This document shows, piece after piece, positions 31,745 to 40,853 of a stretch of 64,000 nucleotides of DNA. The DNA comes from Accumulibacter sp. GTDB lineage: Bacteria > Pseudomonadota > Gammaproteobacteria > Burkholderiales > Rhodocyclaceae. The position numbers and the translations under genes are program-made. Location: positions 4,278,001 to 4,342,000 of the forward strand of contig NZ_JAZKUG010000001.1 in the NCBI RefSeq assembly GCF_036625195.1, given 5' to 3'. Below the pieces are notes generated by a model, which was given only the letters and a program-made list of their open reading frames with translations, made no database searches and was not told the DNA's origin. Every line of letters begins with the position of its first letter. The first letter of the stretch is position 1.

Positions 31745-32188
31745 ATGAGCAACCCAAGCAGCAACCTGATTGATCGCATGCACGCCGAACAACTGCTGTC
31801 CCAGACTCGTGACGGACTGCGCAAGCTCTGGTTGTGCGGTCTGGGCGCCTACTCACTGGCGACCCGCAGCAGCATGCAGACCTTCGCAGCGCTGGTTCGT
31901 GAAGGCCAGGCGATGCAGCCGAAGGCACGCCAGCAGATCGAGGAAACGTCGGCCGAACTGAAGAGCAGCGCAACGGCGACGATCGAGCGCGGTGAGCAAC
32001 TCGTCCGGGAGCGCTTTCTCAGACCGCTCGACTTCGTCATCCTCGCCACCCGGCGCGACATCGAGCAGCTCTCGCTGCGCGTCATCCAGCTCAGCGCTGA
32101 AGTCCAGAAGCTGGCCAGTGGCAAGATCAAGTCGCTGGACAAACCCGCAGCCAAGGCCGAAGCGGGCCCCATCGTCGGCAGCGCCTGA
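31745..32188 (+). CDS. Phasin-like granule-associated protein
   Basis: A 147-residue amphipathic helical protein: LRKLWLCGLGAYSLATRSSMQTFAALVREGQAMQ is the start pattern of the PhaF/PhaI-type polyhydroxyalkanoate granule proteins, followed by a long helix with LSLRVIQLSAEVQKL and an Ala/Lys tail. It should coat storage granules. GAAGGAG precedes the ATG. A shortened C-terminus, without the long AAKP DNA-binding tail of PhaF, points to the PhaI type. Confidence 0.75.
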   Translation: MSNPSSNLIDRMHAEQLLSQTRDGLRKLWLCGLGAYSLATRSSMQTFAALVREGQAMQPKARQQIEETSAELKSSATATIERGEQLVRERFLRPLDFVILATRRDIEQLSLRVIQLSAEVQKLASGKIKSLDKPAAKAEAGPIVGSA

Positions 32189-32241
32189 GCGGCCACGGCG
32201 GAGCCGGACGCGCAGCGACCGATCTCCGGCCAGCTGCCAGT

Positions 32242-32278
32242 GCGGCGCGCGTCGGACGGCTCCAGCGACGCGCGCCGC
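32242..32278. terminator. 13-bp-stem hairpin between convergent genes
   Basis: GCGGCGCGCGTCG (32242-32254) and CGACGCGCGCCGC (32266-32278) are perfectly complementary with an 11-nt loop. It lies between the phasin stop and the converging LysR stop, so it can serve both strands, though no T run follows. Confidence 0.65.
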
Positions 32279-32280
32279 TG

Positions 32281-33237
32281 TCATTGTTGAACGACCTTCG
32301 CCGCCTCGCGCAGTAGCCACTGTCGGAACGACTGCACCGGCGGGCGCTCGGCAACCGCCTCCGGCACGACCAGATAGTAGGCCTGCGTCCGCCGAATCAC
32401 GAGCTCAAAGGGCTGCACCAGCCTGCCGGCCGCCACCTCGGCCTGTACCAGGGGCTGCGACGCAAGGGCAATGCCGACGCCATCGATCGCCGCCGACAGC
32501 ACCAGTCCGGAATCGCTGAAATGCGTCCCGGCGTCGGGATCGATGCCGCTGACCCCGGCGAGGTGCAGCCACTCCGCCCAGGTCGGGCGATCGAGCAGTT
32601 CCATGATCGACTCGTCGTGGAGGAGATTGTGCCAGCGGAGATCCGCCGGCACTTTCAGCGGGCGCATCGAGAACAGCAGGCGCGGACTGCAAACGACGGC
32701 ATAGCGCGGCGAAAACAGGCGGTCGACGCGGCAACCATCATACTGGCCGCGGCCGAAGCGAATGAATACCTCGGTCTCGTCCTCACGCAGGTCGACCCTC
32801 GCCAGCCCCGAAACACGTCCGGCATCCCGCGCATCGATGGTCTCGATCGACGCCGACATGTGCAGCCGCACTTCCGGATGCTCGGCCGTGAAACCGGGCA
32901 GATGGCGGATCAGCCAGCGGCTGCCGAAAGCGGGCGGCGTCGTCAGCAGCAAGCGCCCACCAGGCTCGCGCTGACGGGTGTTCTCGATCGCCGCGGCGAA
33001 GCACTGCAGTCCCTCGCGCACCTTGGGCAACATCAGCCGACCCTCGCGCGTCAGTTCCATGGCCCGCGTCAGCCGCCGGAACAGGTCGAAGCCGAGGTAT
33101 TCCTCGAGGCCGCGAATCTGGTGACTGATCGCCGTCGGCGTCACTGAGAGCTCGGCGGCAGCATCCTTGAAACTCAGGTGCCTTGCCGCTGCCTCGAAAG
33201 CGCGCAGCGAGTTCAACGGTGGAAGGCGATAGGTCAT
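32281..33237 (-). CDS. LysR-family regulator (GcvA-like)
   Basis: A 318-residue LysR regulator. The N-terminus MTYRLPPLNSLRAFEAAARHLSFKDAAAELSVTPTAISHQIRGLEEYLG is the GcvA-subgroup helix-turn-helix; the rest is the effector-binding domain. It diverges from a 59-residue gene, and the 117-bp space between them is where it would bind. Effector unknown; the nearest candidate targets are the small protein and the thioesterase. Confidence 0.9.
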   Translation of the reverse strand: MTYRLPPLNSLRAFEAAARHLSFKDAAAELSVTPTAISHQIRGLEEYLGFDLFRRLTRAMELTREGRLMLPKVREGLQCFAAAIENTRQREPGGRLLLTTPPAFGSRWLIRHLPGFTAEHPEVRLHMSASIETIDARDAGRVSGLARVDLREDETEVFIRFGRGQYDGCRVDRLFSPRYAVVCSPRLLFSMRPLKVPADLRWHNLLHDESIMELLDRPTWAEWLHLAGVSGIDPDAGTHFSDSGLVLSAAIDGVGIALASQPLVQAEVAAGRLVQPFELVIRRTQAYYLVVPEAVAERPPVQSFRQWLLREAAKVVQQ

Positions 33238-33354
33238 ATGGCTGAAATTTTCTCACCTGTTGCGTGATTATTGATCGTTTGCCGGCGTTCTGGCAAGCGA
33301 ATACAGTGACGTCACTCTCTCGGAACAACCGGGAAACCAACCAGGAAGAAACAA

Positions 33355-33534
33355 ATGAAAACCGATCTTAGCCGCGAACAGATGATGATGATTGTTGAAC
33401 GTGCCCGTTATCAGCGGAGCATTGCCGCTGGCGACATGGTCGTCAGCCTCACGCGCCGGGCGCTGTCGTCTCTCGCCAGATGGACCGACCGATTCCTGCA
33501 CGCACTGCTGATGTCGCCGACCGCCCGCCAGTGA
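33355..33534 (+). CDS. Small protein, 59 aa, divergent from LysR gene
   Basis: An ATG at 33355 with AGGAAGA 6-12 nt upstream starts a 59-codon frame: MKTDLSREQMMMIVERARYQ and a basic amphipathic second half (RRALSSLARWTDRFLHALL). It resembles short DUF1127-like stress proteins in size and basic/aromatic character, but I cannot assign it. Likely controlled by the divergent LysR regulator. Confidence 0.55.
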   Translation: MKTDLSREQMMMIVERARYQRSIAAGDMVVSLTRRALSSLARWTDRFLHALLMSPTARQ

Positions 33535-33590
33535 TCGCCGCGATGGCCTAGAATGCAAGCCTCGCCCGCCATTCCAGCCAAAGCCACGTC

Positions 33591-34031
33591 ATGCCAAGAA
33601 TCCGCATCGAGCTGCCCGAACAGTTCAGCTTCTCGACCGACATCGCGCTCTACGTCGGCCACATGAACTATGGCGGGCACCTCGACAACGCCCTGCTGCT
33701 GTCGGTGGTATCGGAGGCCCGCGCCCGCTTCTTCGGCTCGCTCGGCTACAGCGAGCTTGATGTCGAGGGCCTCGGCATCATCATTGCCGACGCCGCGCTG
33801 CAGTATCGTTCGGAGGCTTTCCACGGTGAAGTCATGCAGGTGCGCATGACGGCCACCGACTTTGGCAGCAAGGGCTGCGACCTGCTCTGGTGCATGAACG
33901 AGAAATCCAGCCAGCGCGAGGTCGCCCGCGGCAAGACCGGGATCGTCTTCTTCGATTACCGCCTGCGGCAGGCGGCACCGGTGCCCGAAGCCTTCCGCCG
34001 CCGCGCAACGGCCGGCATCTGCGCGGCCTAA
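33591..34031 (+). CDS. Hot-dog fold acyl-CoA thioesterase
   Basis: A 146-residue 4HBT-type thioesterase: FSTDIALYVGHMNYGGHLDNALLLSVVSEARARFF carries the H-x-N-Y-G-x-H-x-D-N core of the family, followed by QYRSEAFHGEVMQVRM and a KTGIVFFDY end strand. It would release free acid from acyl-CoA. The stop overlaps the convergent CBS-nucleotidyltransferase stop by 3 bp. Confidence 0.88.
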   Translation: MPRIRIELPEQFSFSTDIALYVGHMNYGGHLDNALLLSVVSEARARFFGSLGYSELDVEGLGIIIADAALQYRSEAFHGEVMQVRMTATDFGSKGCDLLWCMNEKSSQREVARGKTGIVFFDYRLRQAAPVPEAFRRRATAGICAA

Positions 34032-35491
34032 GCGGGCAGGTACTCGCGACTCAGTCTCCTCTGCAGGTTCTGGACCTGCTTCAGCGACTCCCTGAGGATC
34101 AGCCGGTCGAGTTCATGCAACTCGTCCGGATCGACCCGGTTGGTCCCGGCCAGCAGCGGCGCTGCCGCTTGGCGCGCCAGCCGTAGACGCTGGATGTGCT
34201 GGAAGGCATCGACGAACGCTGCCAGCTCCGAGTCGGCGATACCACGCCTCTCGCCCATGACGCGCAAGCGTTCGACGGTGTTCGTATCGGGGATGCGCAG
34301 TGCCAGGGCGTAGATCCGTGCAGCATCGACGAAGGGACGCGAACCGTGCTTCTTGAGGTCGATGGTATGCGGAAACTCCTTGTCGCCGTCGTAGCGGAAC
34401 CCTTTCCACCAGTTCAGTGGTGACTCCCAGTTGAGCGAGTTCTCGACCATCGCACGCATGAAGATCGGGTAGGACGCGGCCCTTTCCAGGAGCCACGCAC
34501 GGAGCTCATTGGCCAGGCCGTCGTGTCCGTAAAGGGCCCGCAGATCAAAGAAGATGCTCGAGTTGAGCAGCGCGTCGGGCTGCGGATCGGTCAGCCAGCC
34601 CAAGAAGGCCGCCCGCCATTCGCTCGTGGACAGGCACCACTGCGGGTTGCTGGCCATGATGTTGCCCTTGCAGAGCGGAAAACCGCAGGCGTCGAGCGCC
34701 TCATTGACCGACCGGGCAAAGGGAAGGAACGCCTCCCGCAGGGCCGGTGCGTCGTCATCCGACTCGGCGGCAAAGATCAGCCCGTTGTCCTGATCGGTGG
34801 CCAGCGTCTGCTCCAGCCTTCCTTCCGAGCCGAAGACCAGCCAGCACCATGGCACGTAGGGCAGTTCGAACTGCCCGCCGAGCACTTCGATCACCTGCAT
34901 CGTCAGCAGATCGTTGAGCGCGGAGATCCGCTGACAGAGTGTCTCGGCGCCAGCGCGTTCGGCAACGAGGCGGGCAACGAACTCCCGCACGTCGCGCGCC
35001 AGGGCAACCAGGGTGGCGACATCGCGAGCACCCAGGATCGCCTGCACGAGGTCGCCCTGGCGTGCTCCCGGCAGGGAATGCAGGTCTGCCTGCGAAACCA
35101 GGTGGAAATAGCTGCCGTCACTCTCGGTGAGCACCAGATGATGCACGCCGCGGCGAACCATCACCACGCTCGCCTGGTGCGCGGTGCCGTCGGCCGGAAC
35201 GGTGATCAGGCCGCTGGTCATCACTGACGCAACCGGAGCCTGCAGATCGCAGGTCTCGAGGGCAATCCGTCGCACCACGTCGTGCAGCGTGAGGATGCCG
35301 AGCGGCATCCGGCTGCGCTGATCGACGACGACCACCGCGTCGGCCTGTCGCTGGTCGAGAAGCAACAGGGTGTCCCTCACGCTGGCCGCCGGTGCGACGG
35401 TAAGCGCCTCGCCACGTACCAGCGAGCGCAGCGAGACGTAAGACGAGAATGGGGCGGCGCCCGCCGCGTGCTCAGTACTTGAGCCGGGCAT
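34028..35491 (-). CDS. CBS-domain / DUF294 nucleotidyltransferase-like protein
   Basis: A 487-residue signalling protein: two CBS motifs at about 15-130 (LTVAPAASVRDTLLLLDQRQADAVVVVDQRSRMPLG; PVASVMTSGLITVPADGTAHQA), then a DUF294 nucleotidyltransferase core with GSEGRLEQTLATDQDNGLIF, in which GSxGR and TDQD are the catalytic-type residues, and a DUF294 C-terminal helical domain. It resembles GlnD-like transferases and is regularly found beside CrbS-type kinases and PAS-exonucleases, as here. It overlaps the exonuclease by 20 bp. Substrate unknown; adenylyl transfer to a partner is plausible. Confidence 0.85.
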   Translation of the reverse strand: MPGSSTEHAAGAAPFSSYVSLRSLVRGEALTVAPAASVRDTLLLLDQRQADAVVVVDQRSRMPLGILTLHDVVRRIALETCDLQAPVASVMTSGLITVPADGTAHQASVVMVRRGVHHLVLTESDGSYFHLVSQADLHSLPGARQGDLVQAILGARDVATLVALARDVREFVARLVAERAGAETLCQRISALNDLLTMQVIEVLGGQFELPYVPWCWLVFGSEGRLEQTLATDQDNGLIFAAESDDDAPALREAFLPFARSVNEALDACGFPLCKGNIMASNPQWCLSTSEWRAAFLGWLTDPQPDALLNSSIFFDLRALYGHDGLANELRAWLLERAASYPIFMRAMVENSLNWESPLNWWKGFRYDGDKEFPHTIDLKKHGSRPFVDAARIYALALRIPDTNTVERLRVMGERRGIADSELAAFVDAFQHIQRLRLARQAAAPLLAGTNRVDPDELHELDRLILRESLKQVQNLQRRLSREYLPA

Positions 35492-37667
35492 GGAAGGTCT
35501 TCTGGCTGGCTTCGCGCGCCTGCCGCAGGGTGCGGATACCCATCTCGGCGAGCAACGGCAGCATCTTCAGGAAGACTTCGCCGGTCACCATCGCGTCACC
35601 GAGCGCCGTGTGACGACCGAACACCGACACCCCGAGGCGCTCGGCGATCGCCTCGAGCCGGTGCGTCGGCTGGTTGCTGTGCAGCACCGCCGACAGCAGC
35701 AAGGTATCGAGAACGGGCTGTTCGAAGCGCACGCCGGTCTGCTCTTCCTTGAGCTGCAGGAATCGCATGTCGAAAGCGGCATTGTGTCCGACGAGTACCG
35801 TATCGGCGCAGAACGCGCGAAACTTCGGCAACACGACATCGATCGTCGGCTGGTCGACGAGAAGTTCGCGCGTGATGCCGTGCACCTCGATCGACTGCGG
35901 CGACAGCCGGCACTGCGGATTGATCAGCTGGTCGAAGCACTCGTGGCGAAGCAGGCGACGATTGACGATCCGCGTCGCGCCGATCTGGATGATCTCGTCT
36001 CCCTGCGACGGCTGCAGTCCGGTGGTCTCGGTGTCGAAGACGGTGTAGGAGAGTTCCGTGAGGAGTCGCTCGTCGAGCTCGTGACTGGTATCCGACCAGC
36101 TGAACAGATCGAAGTCGTAGAACTCCGGTCGCTCTCCCTCGGCTGCGGCGATGACCGCCCGTGGCAGGTCGGTCGGCGCCTCGGCGATCGGCAGCATGGT
36201 GCGAAAGAAGGCGCGATGTGACACCCGCTCGCGCTGGAACCAGATGTCGCCATTGCAGCGCTCGACGACATCGGTGACGCTGAGCGGCGAGGCATCACCG
36301 GCGATAGACATCGGATCCTGCAGCCACCCCATCGCCGTTTCGTTGTTCATGAAGGTACCCAGCCACGACAGGTCGAGTTGCGCCAGCTGCCCGCTGCGGG
36401 TCAGCGACAGGCGGACTTCGCGCACCGCGTACTCATCCTGCAGGCGCAGGGCGAGGTAGCGCAGCGCCTGGAACAAGCCGTAGCCATCGACGCGCAGCCA
36501 GAGATCCTCGTCGACGTTCTCGGTCTTCACGGCCAAGGCCCGCCGCTCGCCGGATCGCCTCTCGCCGATGCGCCGGGCGGCGACGACCAACACTTCGGCA
36601 CCACGCATCTCCTCCAGCAACCAGCGCTCGCGCAGGTCGTTCGAGAACGCGCTGGCAGCAGCCTCGAACTGCGCCGACAGTTTTGCCGCCTCGTCATGGA
36701 CCACCCGCAGGAAGCGAGCACGCTGTTGCGCCGGCATGTCTGCCACCTCGGACAGCATCTCCGCTGCCGCGCGGATGCTGCCCAAAGGTCCGCGCCCGCC
36801 CTCGATCAGCGACTGGATCAACGCGTCACGCCGCGCATGCCGCTCGTTGCTGCTGGTCACGTCCTCGAGAACGAGGACGAAACCGGTGATCGACAGACCA
36901 CCAACCTGTGCATGGTGCGGCCCGTCGCCGCCGAGGACCGGCGACATGCGCGCCCGCAGCAGGCGACCAGCCGGCGTCGCCGTGACGAACTGAGCCGAAC
37001 CGAGGAGTTGCCTGCTGTCGGCCTCTCCGAGCTCGCGGCTGGCCTGCTGCAGGCGCTCGAGCGCGTGGGTGATGAGCGCGCGATCGAAAACCGTGTAGAT
37101 CGAGCGACCGAGCCCGAGCAACTCGGCTTGGCCGCCGTCGGCCCCGGCCGTCAGCTCCTGCCGGGCCCGCTGGTTGTAGAGCAGCACACGCCCATCCAGG
37201 TTGCAGACGACGACGCTCTGGCTGAGGTCCGCCATCAGTGCCGCCAGCCGGCTCCTCTCTTCCTCGAGCGATGCCCGCGCCTCGCGCACCCGCGCGGCGA
37301 CGTCGTTCTCGTTCGCCTCGCGCAACACGAGCAGCTGATTGACCGCCTGCGCCAGCACCCGCAACTCGCTCGCACCCTGCTCAGCCACGCGCAAAGCGCC
37401 GTGCGCCAGGGTCGCCGTCACCTCTTCCGCCATGCGCAGGGGCGAAGCTGCGTACAGCTCATGCAGCCGGGCGATCACCCAGCAGCAGAAGGTGCCGGCA
37501 AGCAACAGCAGCACGACCAGAACGACGACACGCTCTTCCGGCGACCTGCCGACCCCCGCTGCATCGGGCTCGCCGGCCAGCATCAATGCCGCCGTTGCGC
37601 CGACCAGGACAAGCGTGAACAGGCTGGCAGCAACGACCGCGAGGATGAGCTTGCGGGGGGCTGTCAT
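35472..37667 (-). CDS. Membrane PAS-exonuclease (DnaQ-like 3'-5')
   Basis: A 731-residue membrane protein: two membrane segments at about 7-30 and 46-66, a HAMP-like and coiled region, a PAS domain (about 145-260, SQSVVVCNLDGRVLLYNQRA), a kinase-like degenerate section without a clear ATP box, and a C-terminal DEDD exonuclease (FDTETTGLQPSQGDEIIQIGA; VLVGHNAAFDMRFLQ; LGDAMVTGEVFLKM). The tie of a sensor to a nuclease is a feature of CrbS-type loci. It may degrade oligonucleotides as part of signalling. Gene lies 3 bp after the receiver gene. Confidence 0.85.
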   Translation of the reverse strand: MTAPRKLILAVVAASLFTLVLVGATAALMLAGEPDAAGVGRSPEERVVVLVVLLLLAGTFCCWVIARLHELYAASPLRMAEEVTATLAHGALRVAEQGASELRVLAQAVNQLLVLREANENDVAARVREARASLEEERSRLAALMADLSQSVVVCNLDGRVLLYNQRARQELTAGADGGQAELLGLGRSIYTVFDRALITHALERLQQASRELGEADSRQLLGSAQFVTATPAGRLLRARMSPVLGGDGPHHAQVGGLSITGFVLVLEDVTSSNERHARRDALIQSLIEGGRGPLGSIRAAAEMLSEVADMPAQQRARFLRVVHDEAAKLSAQFEAAASAFSNDLRERWLLEEMRGAEVLVVAARRIGERRSGERRALAVKTENVDEDLWLRVDGYGLFQALRYLALRLQDEYAVREVRLSLTRSGQLAQLDLSWLGTFMNNETAMGWLQDPMSIAGDASPLSVTDVVERCNGDIWFQRERVSHRAFFRTMLPIAEAPTDLPRAVIAAAEGERPEFYDFDLFSWSDTSHELDERLLTELSYTVFDTETTGLQPSQGDEIIQIGATRIVNRRLLRHECFDQLINPQCRLSPQSIEVHGITRELLVDQPTIDVVLPKFRAFCADTVLVGHNAAFDMRFLQLKEEQTGVRFEQPVLDTLLLSAVLHSNQPTHRLEAIAERLGVSVFGRHTALGDAMVTGEVFLKMLPLLAEMGIRTLRQAREASQKTFHARLKY

Positions 37668-37670
37668 CGC

Positions 37671-38039
37671 CTACATGCCGAGCAGCTTGCGCACCTCGGC
37701 CAGCAGTTCCTTGGTCGAAAAGGGCTTCGTCATGTAGCCGTCGGCGCCGAGCCCCAGCCCCTTGCTCACCTCCGTGTCGCGCCCCTTGGCCGTCAGCATC
37801 AGGATCCGCGTGGCAGAGAGATCGGGATCGGAGCGCAATGCCTGACAGACATCAAAGCCATTCATCTTCGGCATCATCACGTCGAGCAGCACGAGGTCCG
37901 GCCTCTCGCCCCGAACCTTCGCCAGGGCTTCTTCGCCATCGCCCGCGACGAGCACCTCGAAGCCCTCCCGGCGCAGCAGGAATTCGATCGAAATGACGAT
38001 GTTTTGCTCGTCGTCGGCAATCAGAATTTTCTTGTTCAT
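37671..38039 (-). CDS. Stand-alone response regulator receiver
   Basis: A 122-residue CheY-like receiver: acidic pair DDEQN near 8-12, phospho-acceptor Asp in LVLLDVMMPKMNG, Thr/Lys switch in ILMLTAKG and GYMTKPF. No output domain is attached, unlike the LuxR-type CrbR that pairs with CrbS in gammaproteobacteria. It sits 18 bp after the kinase gene and is probably its partner; signal may pass by protein contact or to another regulator. Confidence 0.92.
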   Translation of the reverse strand: MNKKILIADDEQNIVISIEFLLRREGFEVLVAGDGEEALAKVRGERPDLVLLDVMMPKMNGFDVCQALRSDPDLSATRILMLTAKGRDTEVSKGLGLGADGYMTKPFSTKELLAEVRKLLGM

Positions 38040-38057
38040 CGGTACTCCGCTCCTCCA

Positions 38058-40844
38058 TCAACCACGCCCGCCGGATTGGCCAGGCTGCTCCGGCTGCCCA
38101 ACCGCCGGCTCGTGCTGCGGCGCAAAAGGCAGGGTAAACAGGAAGGTCGCGCCCTCGCCCGGGACGCTCTCCACCCACAACCGGCCGCCGAGATGCTCGA
38201 CGATGCGCCGGCTGATCGGCAGACCGAGACCGGTTCCAGATGGCTTGGCGGTCATCGTGTCGCCAACCTGGCGGAACTTCTCGAAGATCAGCTCCTGATC
38301 CTGCGGCCGGATTCCCGGCCCGTTGTCGGTGACGCTCACCTGCAGTCCGTCTGCCAGCAGGGACAACACCACCCGCACCCGGCCACTGCCCGGCGGCAGA
38401 AACTTGGCCGCGTTCGAAAGCAGATTCAGCATCACCTGGATCAGGCGGTCTCGGTCACCCATGATCTGCGGCAGATTATCCGGCAGATCGAGATCGACAT
38501 GCGCCTCTTTCTCGCGAAAAAGTTGGCTGGTCGCCGCGACCGACTGCTCGATCACTTCCTTCAGATCGAGCTCGCAGGCATTCCAGTCGGCGCGCCCGGA
38601 CTCGATCTTAGCCAGATCGAGCGTCTGGTTGATCAGTCGCGTCAGGCGCTCGGTCTCACTGACGATGAGACCGAGAAAGCGCTCACGATCCGGCAGGTGC
38701 ATCTTCGGATCATCGCGCAGCAGTTCGGAGAAGGCACGGATCGAGGTCAGCGGCGTGCGCAACTCGTGCGTCACCGACGACATGATGTCATCCTTGACTC
38801 GGTCGAGTTCCTGCAGGCGCTCGTTGGCCTCGCGCAACTCGAGCGTCGCCGCCGTCAGCTCGCGCGACTTGCGCTCGAGTTCGCGGCTGTAGGTGCGCAG
38901 TTGCGAAGCTTCGTCGAGAATGTGCATCACCTCCTCGATGCTCAGCGGCTCCTCTTTGGCCACCGAGGCCACCATGACCCGCGCCGAGGCGCTGCCGATG
39001 GCGCCGGCGAGCAGTGATTCGGCAAACTGCACCAGACGCGCATCGGCTTCCGGCTTGTCGCCCTGCCGGCTGCCATGACGACGGGCATAGCCGGCAAAGG
39101 CCACCTCCGCCCGCGCCGGTCCGAGAAAGCGCCCGACCAGCTCCTGCAGGTCGCTGACCTTCGCCCGGCCGCGCCAGAGGACGGCGCCGATCGGCCCCGC
39201 CTCCTGCAGCGCATCGACGAAGACCGTCGCCTGCGTCGCCTCGGCGGCCGTCGGCGGCCGCAGCAGCGAGACGCCGACATAGGCGCCGATGTTGGCCAGG
39301 AAACTCCAGAACAGGCAGTGCGAGATCTCGTCGATGCCGGTCAGTCCGAACAGTTGCAGTGGTCGCAGGAGATCGATGCCGGACAGCCCCTGCGTCAGGA
39401 AGTCGCCCGGCAGCCATCCCGACTTGGCAAAGGACGGCAGCAGCAGCGTGTAGCCCCAGACGACGAAACCCGCCAGAAGCCCCGCCAGCGCACCGCCGCG
39501 CGTGCCGCCCCGCCAGTACATGCCGCCGATGATCGCCGGCGCGAACTGGGCCACGGCGGAGAAACTGATCAGACCGATGGCGACGAGTGCATAGGCCTCT
39601 CCCGCCAGCCGGAAATAGCAATAGCCGAGCAGCAGGATGAGGACGATCGCGCCGCGCCGGATGCCCAGAAGCAGGCCCGAAAGGTCCTTCGCTTCGCTCA
39701 GCGCGAGCCCGCGATGGCGCAACAGAAGTGGCATGACGAGGTCGTTGCAGACCATCGTCGACAGCGCGATGGTTTCCACGATGACCATCCCGGTGCCGGC
39801 CGACAGGCCGCCGATGAACACCAGCAGCGCCAGCCCCTCCTGCCGCTGCGACATCGGCAGCGTCAGGACGAAGGTGTCGGCGTCGACGCCCTGCCCCGCG
39901 AAATGCATCAGCCCACCGAGCGCGATCGGCAGGACGAAGATGTTGATCAGCAACAGGTAGAGCGGAAACAACCAGGCGGCGCGCCGGAGGTGCGACTCAT
40001 CGACGTTTTCGACGACGGCCACCTGGAACTGGCGTGGCAGGAAGAGCACCGCCAGCGCCGAGAGGACGATCAGCGAGAACCAGCCGGTATATCCCTGACC
40101 GGACGGAATCGCGGTCGCCAGCCGCCGCAGTTCGGGGTGCGTCGCCAGATGTTCGAAGATGTCGCCGAATCCCCCATAGATGCCGTAGGTGACGAAGACG
40201 CCGACGGCGACGAAGGCCACCAGCTTGACCACCGACTCGAGGGCGATCGCCGCCACCATGCCTTCGTGGCGCTCGGTGGCATCGAGGTGGCGGGTACCGA
40301 AGACGATCGTGAACGCAGCCAGGATCAGGGCGATGTAGAAGCTGATGTCGGCTGCCACCGACATCGTCGGGCTGCGATGCGGCATGACGATGTCGGGATA
40401 GCCCAGCAGCAGACCGACCGTGCTCGACACCGCCTTCAACTGCAGCGCGATGTAGGGAACGATGCCGATCACCGCGATGATCGTCACCAGCCCGCCGAGG
40501 AGATGGCTCTTGCCGTAGCGCGACGAAATGAAGTCGGCGATCGAGGTGATGCGATTGGCCTTGACGATGCGGATCATCTTGCGCAGGATGAACCAGCCCA
40601 GCGCCATCACCAGCGTCGGCCCGAGGTACACCGGCAGGAAGCCGATGCCCGAGACGGCGGCTCGCCCGACGCTGCCGTAAAAGGTCCAGGTCGTGCAGTA
40701 CACCGCCATCGACAGGGCGTAGATCGTCGCGCTGTCGATCAGAGACCGGCCTTGGTCGGCTCGCCGGTCGCCCCACCAGGCGACGGCGAACAGCAGGCCG
40801 AGGTAGAGCAGCGAGACGGCAATCAGGACCGGCGCTTGCAGCAT
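38058..40844 (-). CDS. Sodium/solute symporter-linked histidine kinase (CrbS/CbrA-like)
   Basis: A 928-residue sensor fusing an SLC5/PutP-type transporter domain (about 1-500, some 13 membrane segments, with ADFISSRYGKSHLLGG as transporter signature) to a linker with a STAC-like region and a histidine kinase: H-box SSVTHELRTPLTSIRAFSELL, N-box LLSNAAKFLPPG, G1 VTDNGPGIRPQD, G2 GTGLGLPISRRIVEHLGG. CrbS kinases sense acetate or related acids and switch on acetyl-CoA synthetase. No acs gene is in the window. Leads the leftward operon with the receiver, exonuclease and CBS proteins. Confidence 0.92.
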   Translation of the reverse strand: MLQAPVLIAVSLLYLGLLFAVAWWGDRRADQGRSLIDSATIYALSMAVYCTTWTFYGSVGRAAVSGIGFLPVYLGPTLVMALGWFILRKMIRIVKANRITSIADFISSRYGKSHLLGGLVTIIAVIGIVPYIALQLKAVSSTVGLLLGYPDIVMPHRSPTMSVAADISFYIALILAAFTIVFGTRHLDATERHEGMVAAIALESVVKLVAFVAVGVFVTYGIYGGFGDIFEHLATHPELRRLATAIPSGQGYTGWFSLIVLSALAVLFLPRQFQVAVVENVDESHLRRAAWLFPLYLLLINIFVLPIALGGLMHFAGQGVDADTFVLTLPMSQRQEGLALLVFIGGLSAGTGMVIVETIALSTMVCNDLVMPLLLRHRGLALSEAKDLSGLLLGIRRGAIVLILLLGYCYFRLAGEAYALVAIGLISFSAVAQFAPAIIGGMYWRGGTRGGALAGLLAGFVVWGYTLLLPSFAKSGWLPGDFLTQGLSGIDLLRPLQLFGLTGIDEISHCLFWSFLANIGAYVGVSLLRPPTAAEATQATVFVDALQEAGPIGAVLWRGRAKVSDLQELVGRFLGPARAEVAFAGYARRHGSRQGDKPEADARLVQFAESLLAGAIGSASARVMVASVAKEEPLSIEEVMHILDEASQLRTYSRELERKSRELTAATLELREANERLQELDRVKDDIMSSVTHELRTPLTSIRAFSELLRDDPKMHLPDRERFLGLIVSETERLTRLINQTLDLAKIESGRADWNACELDLKEVIEQSVAATSQLFREKEAHVDLDLPDNLPQIMGDRDRLIQVMLNLLSNAAKFLPPGSGRVRVVLSLLADGLQVSVTDNGPGIRPQDQELIFEKFRQVGDTMTAKPSGTGLGLPISRRIVEHLGGRLWVESVPGEGATFLFTLPFAPQHEPAVGQPEQPGQSGGRG

Positions 40845-40853
40845 CGTCGCGGC

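Noticed and set aside
36378..39017. 879-codon open frame on the plus strand
   Set aside because: Lies opposite the PAS-exonuclease, receiver and kinase, which have clear motifs. Arg/His/Gln-rich with no domain, as expected for antisense frames in high-GC DNA.
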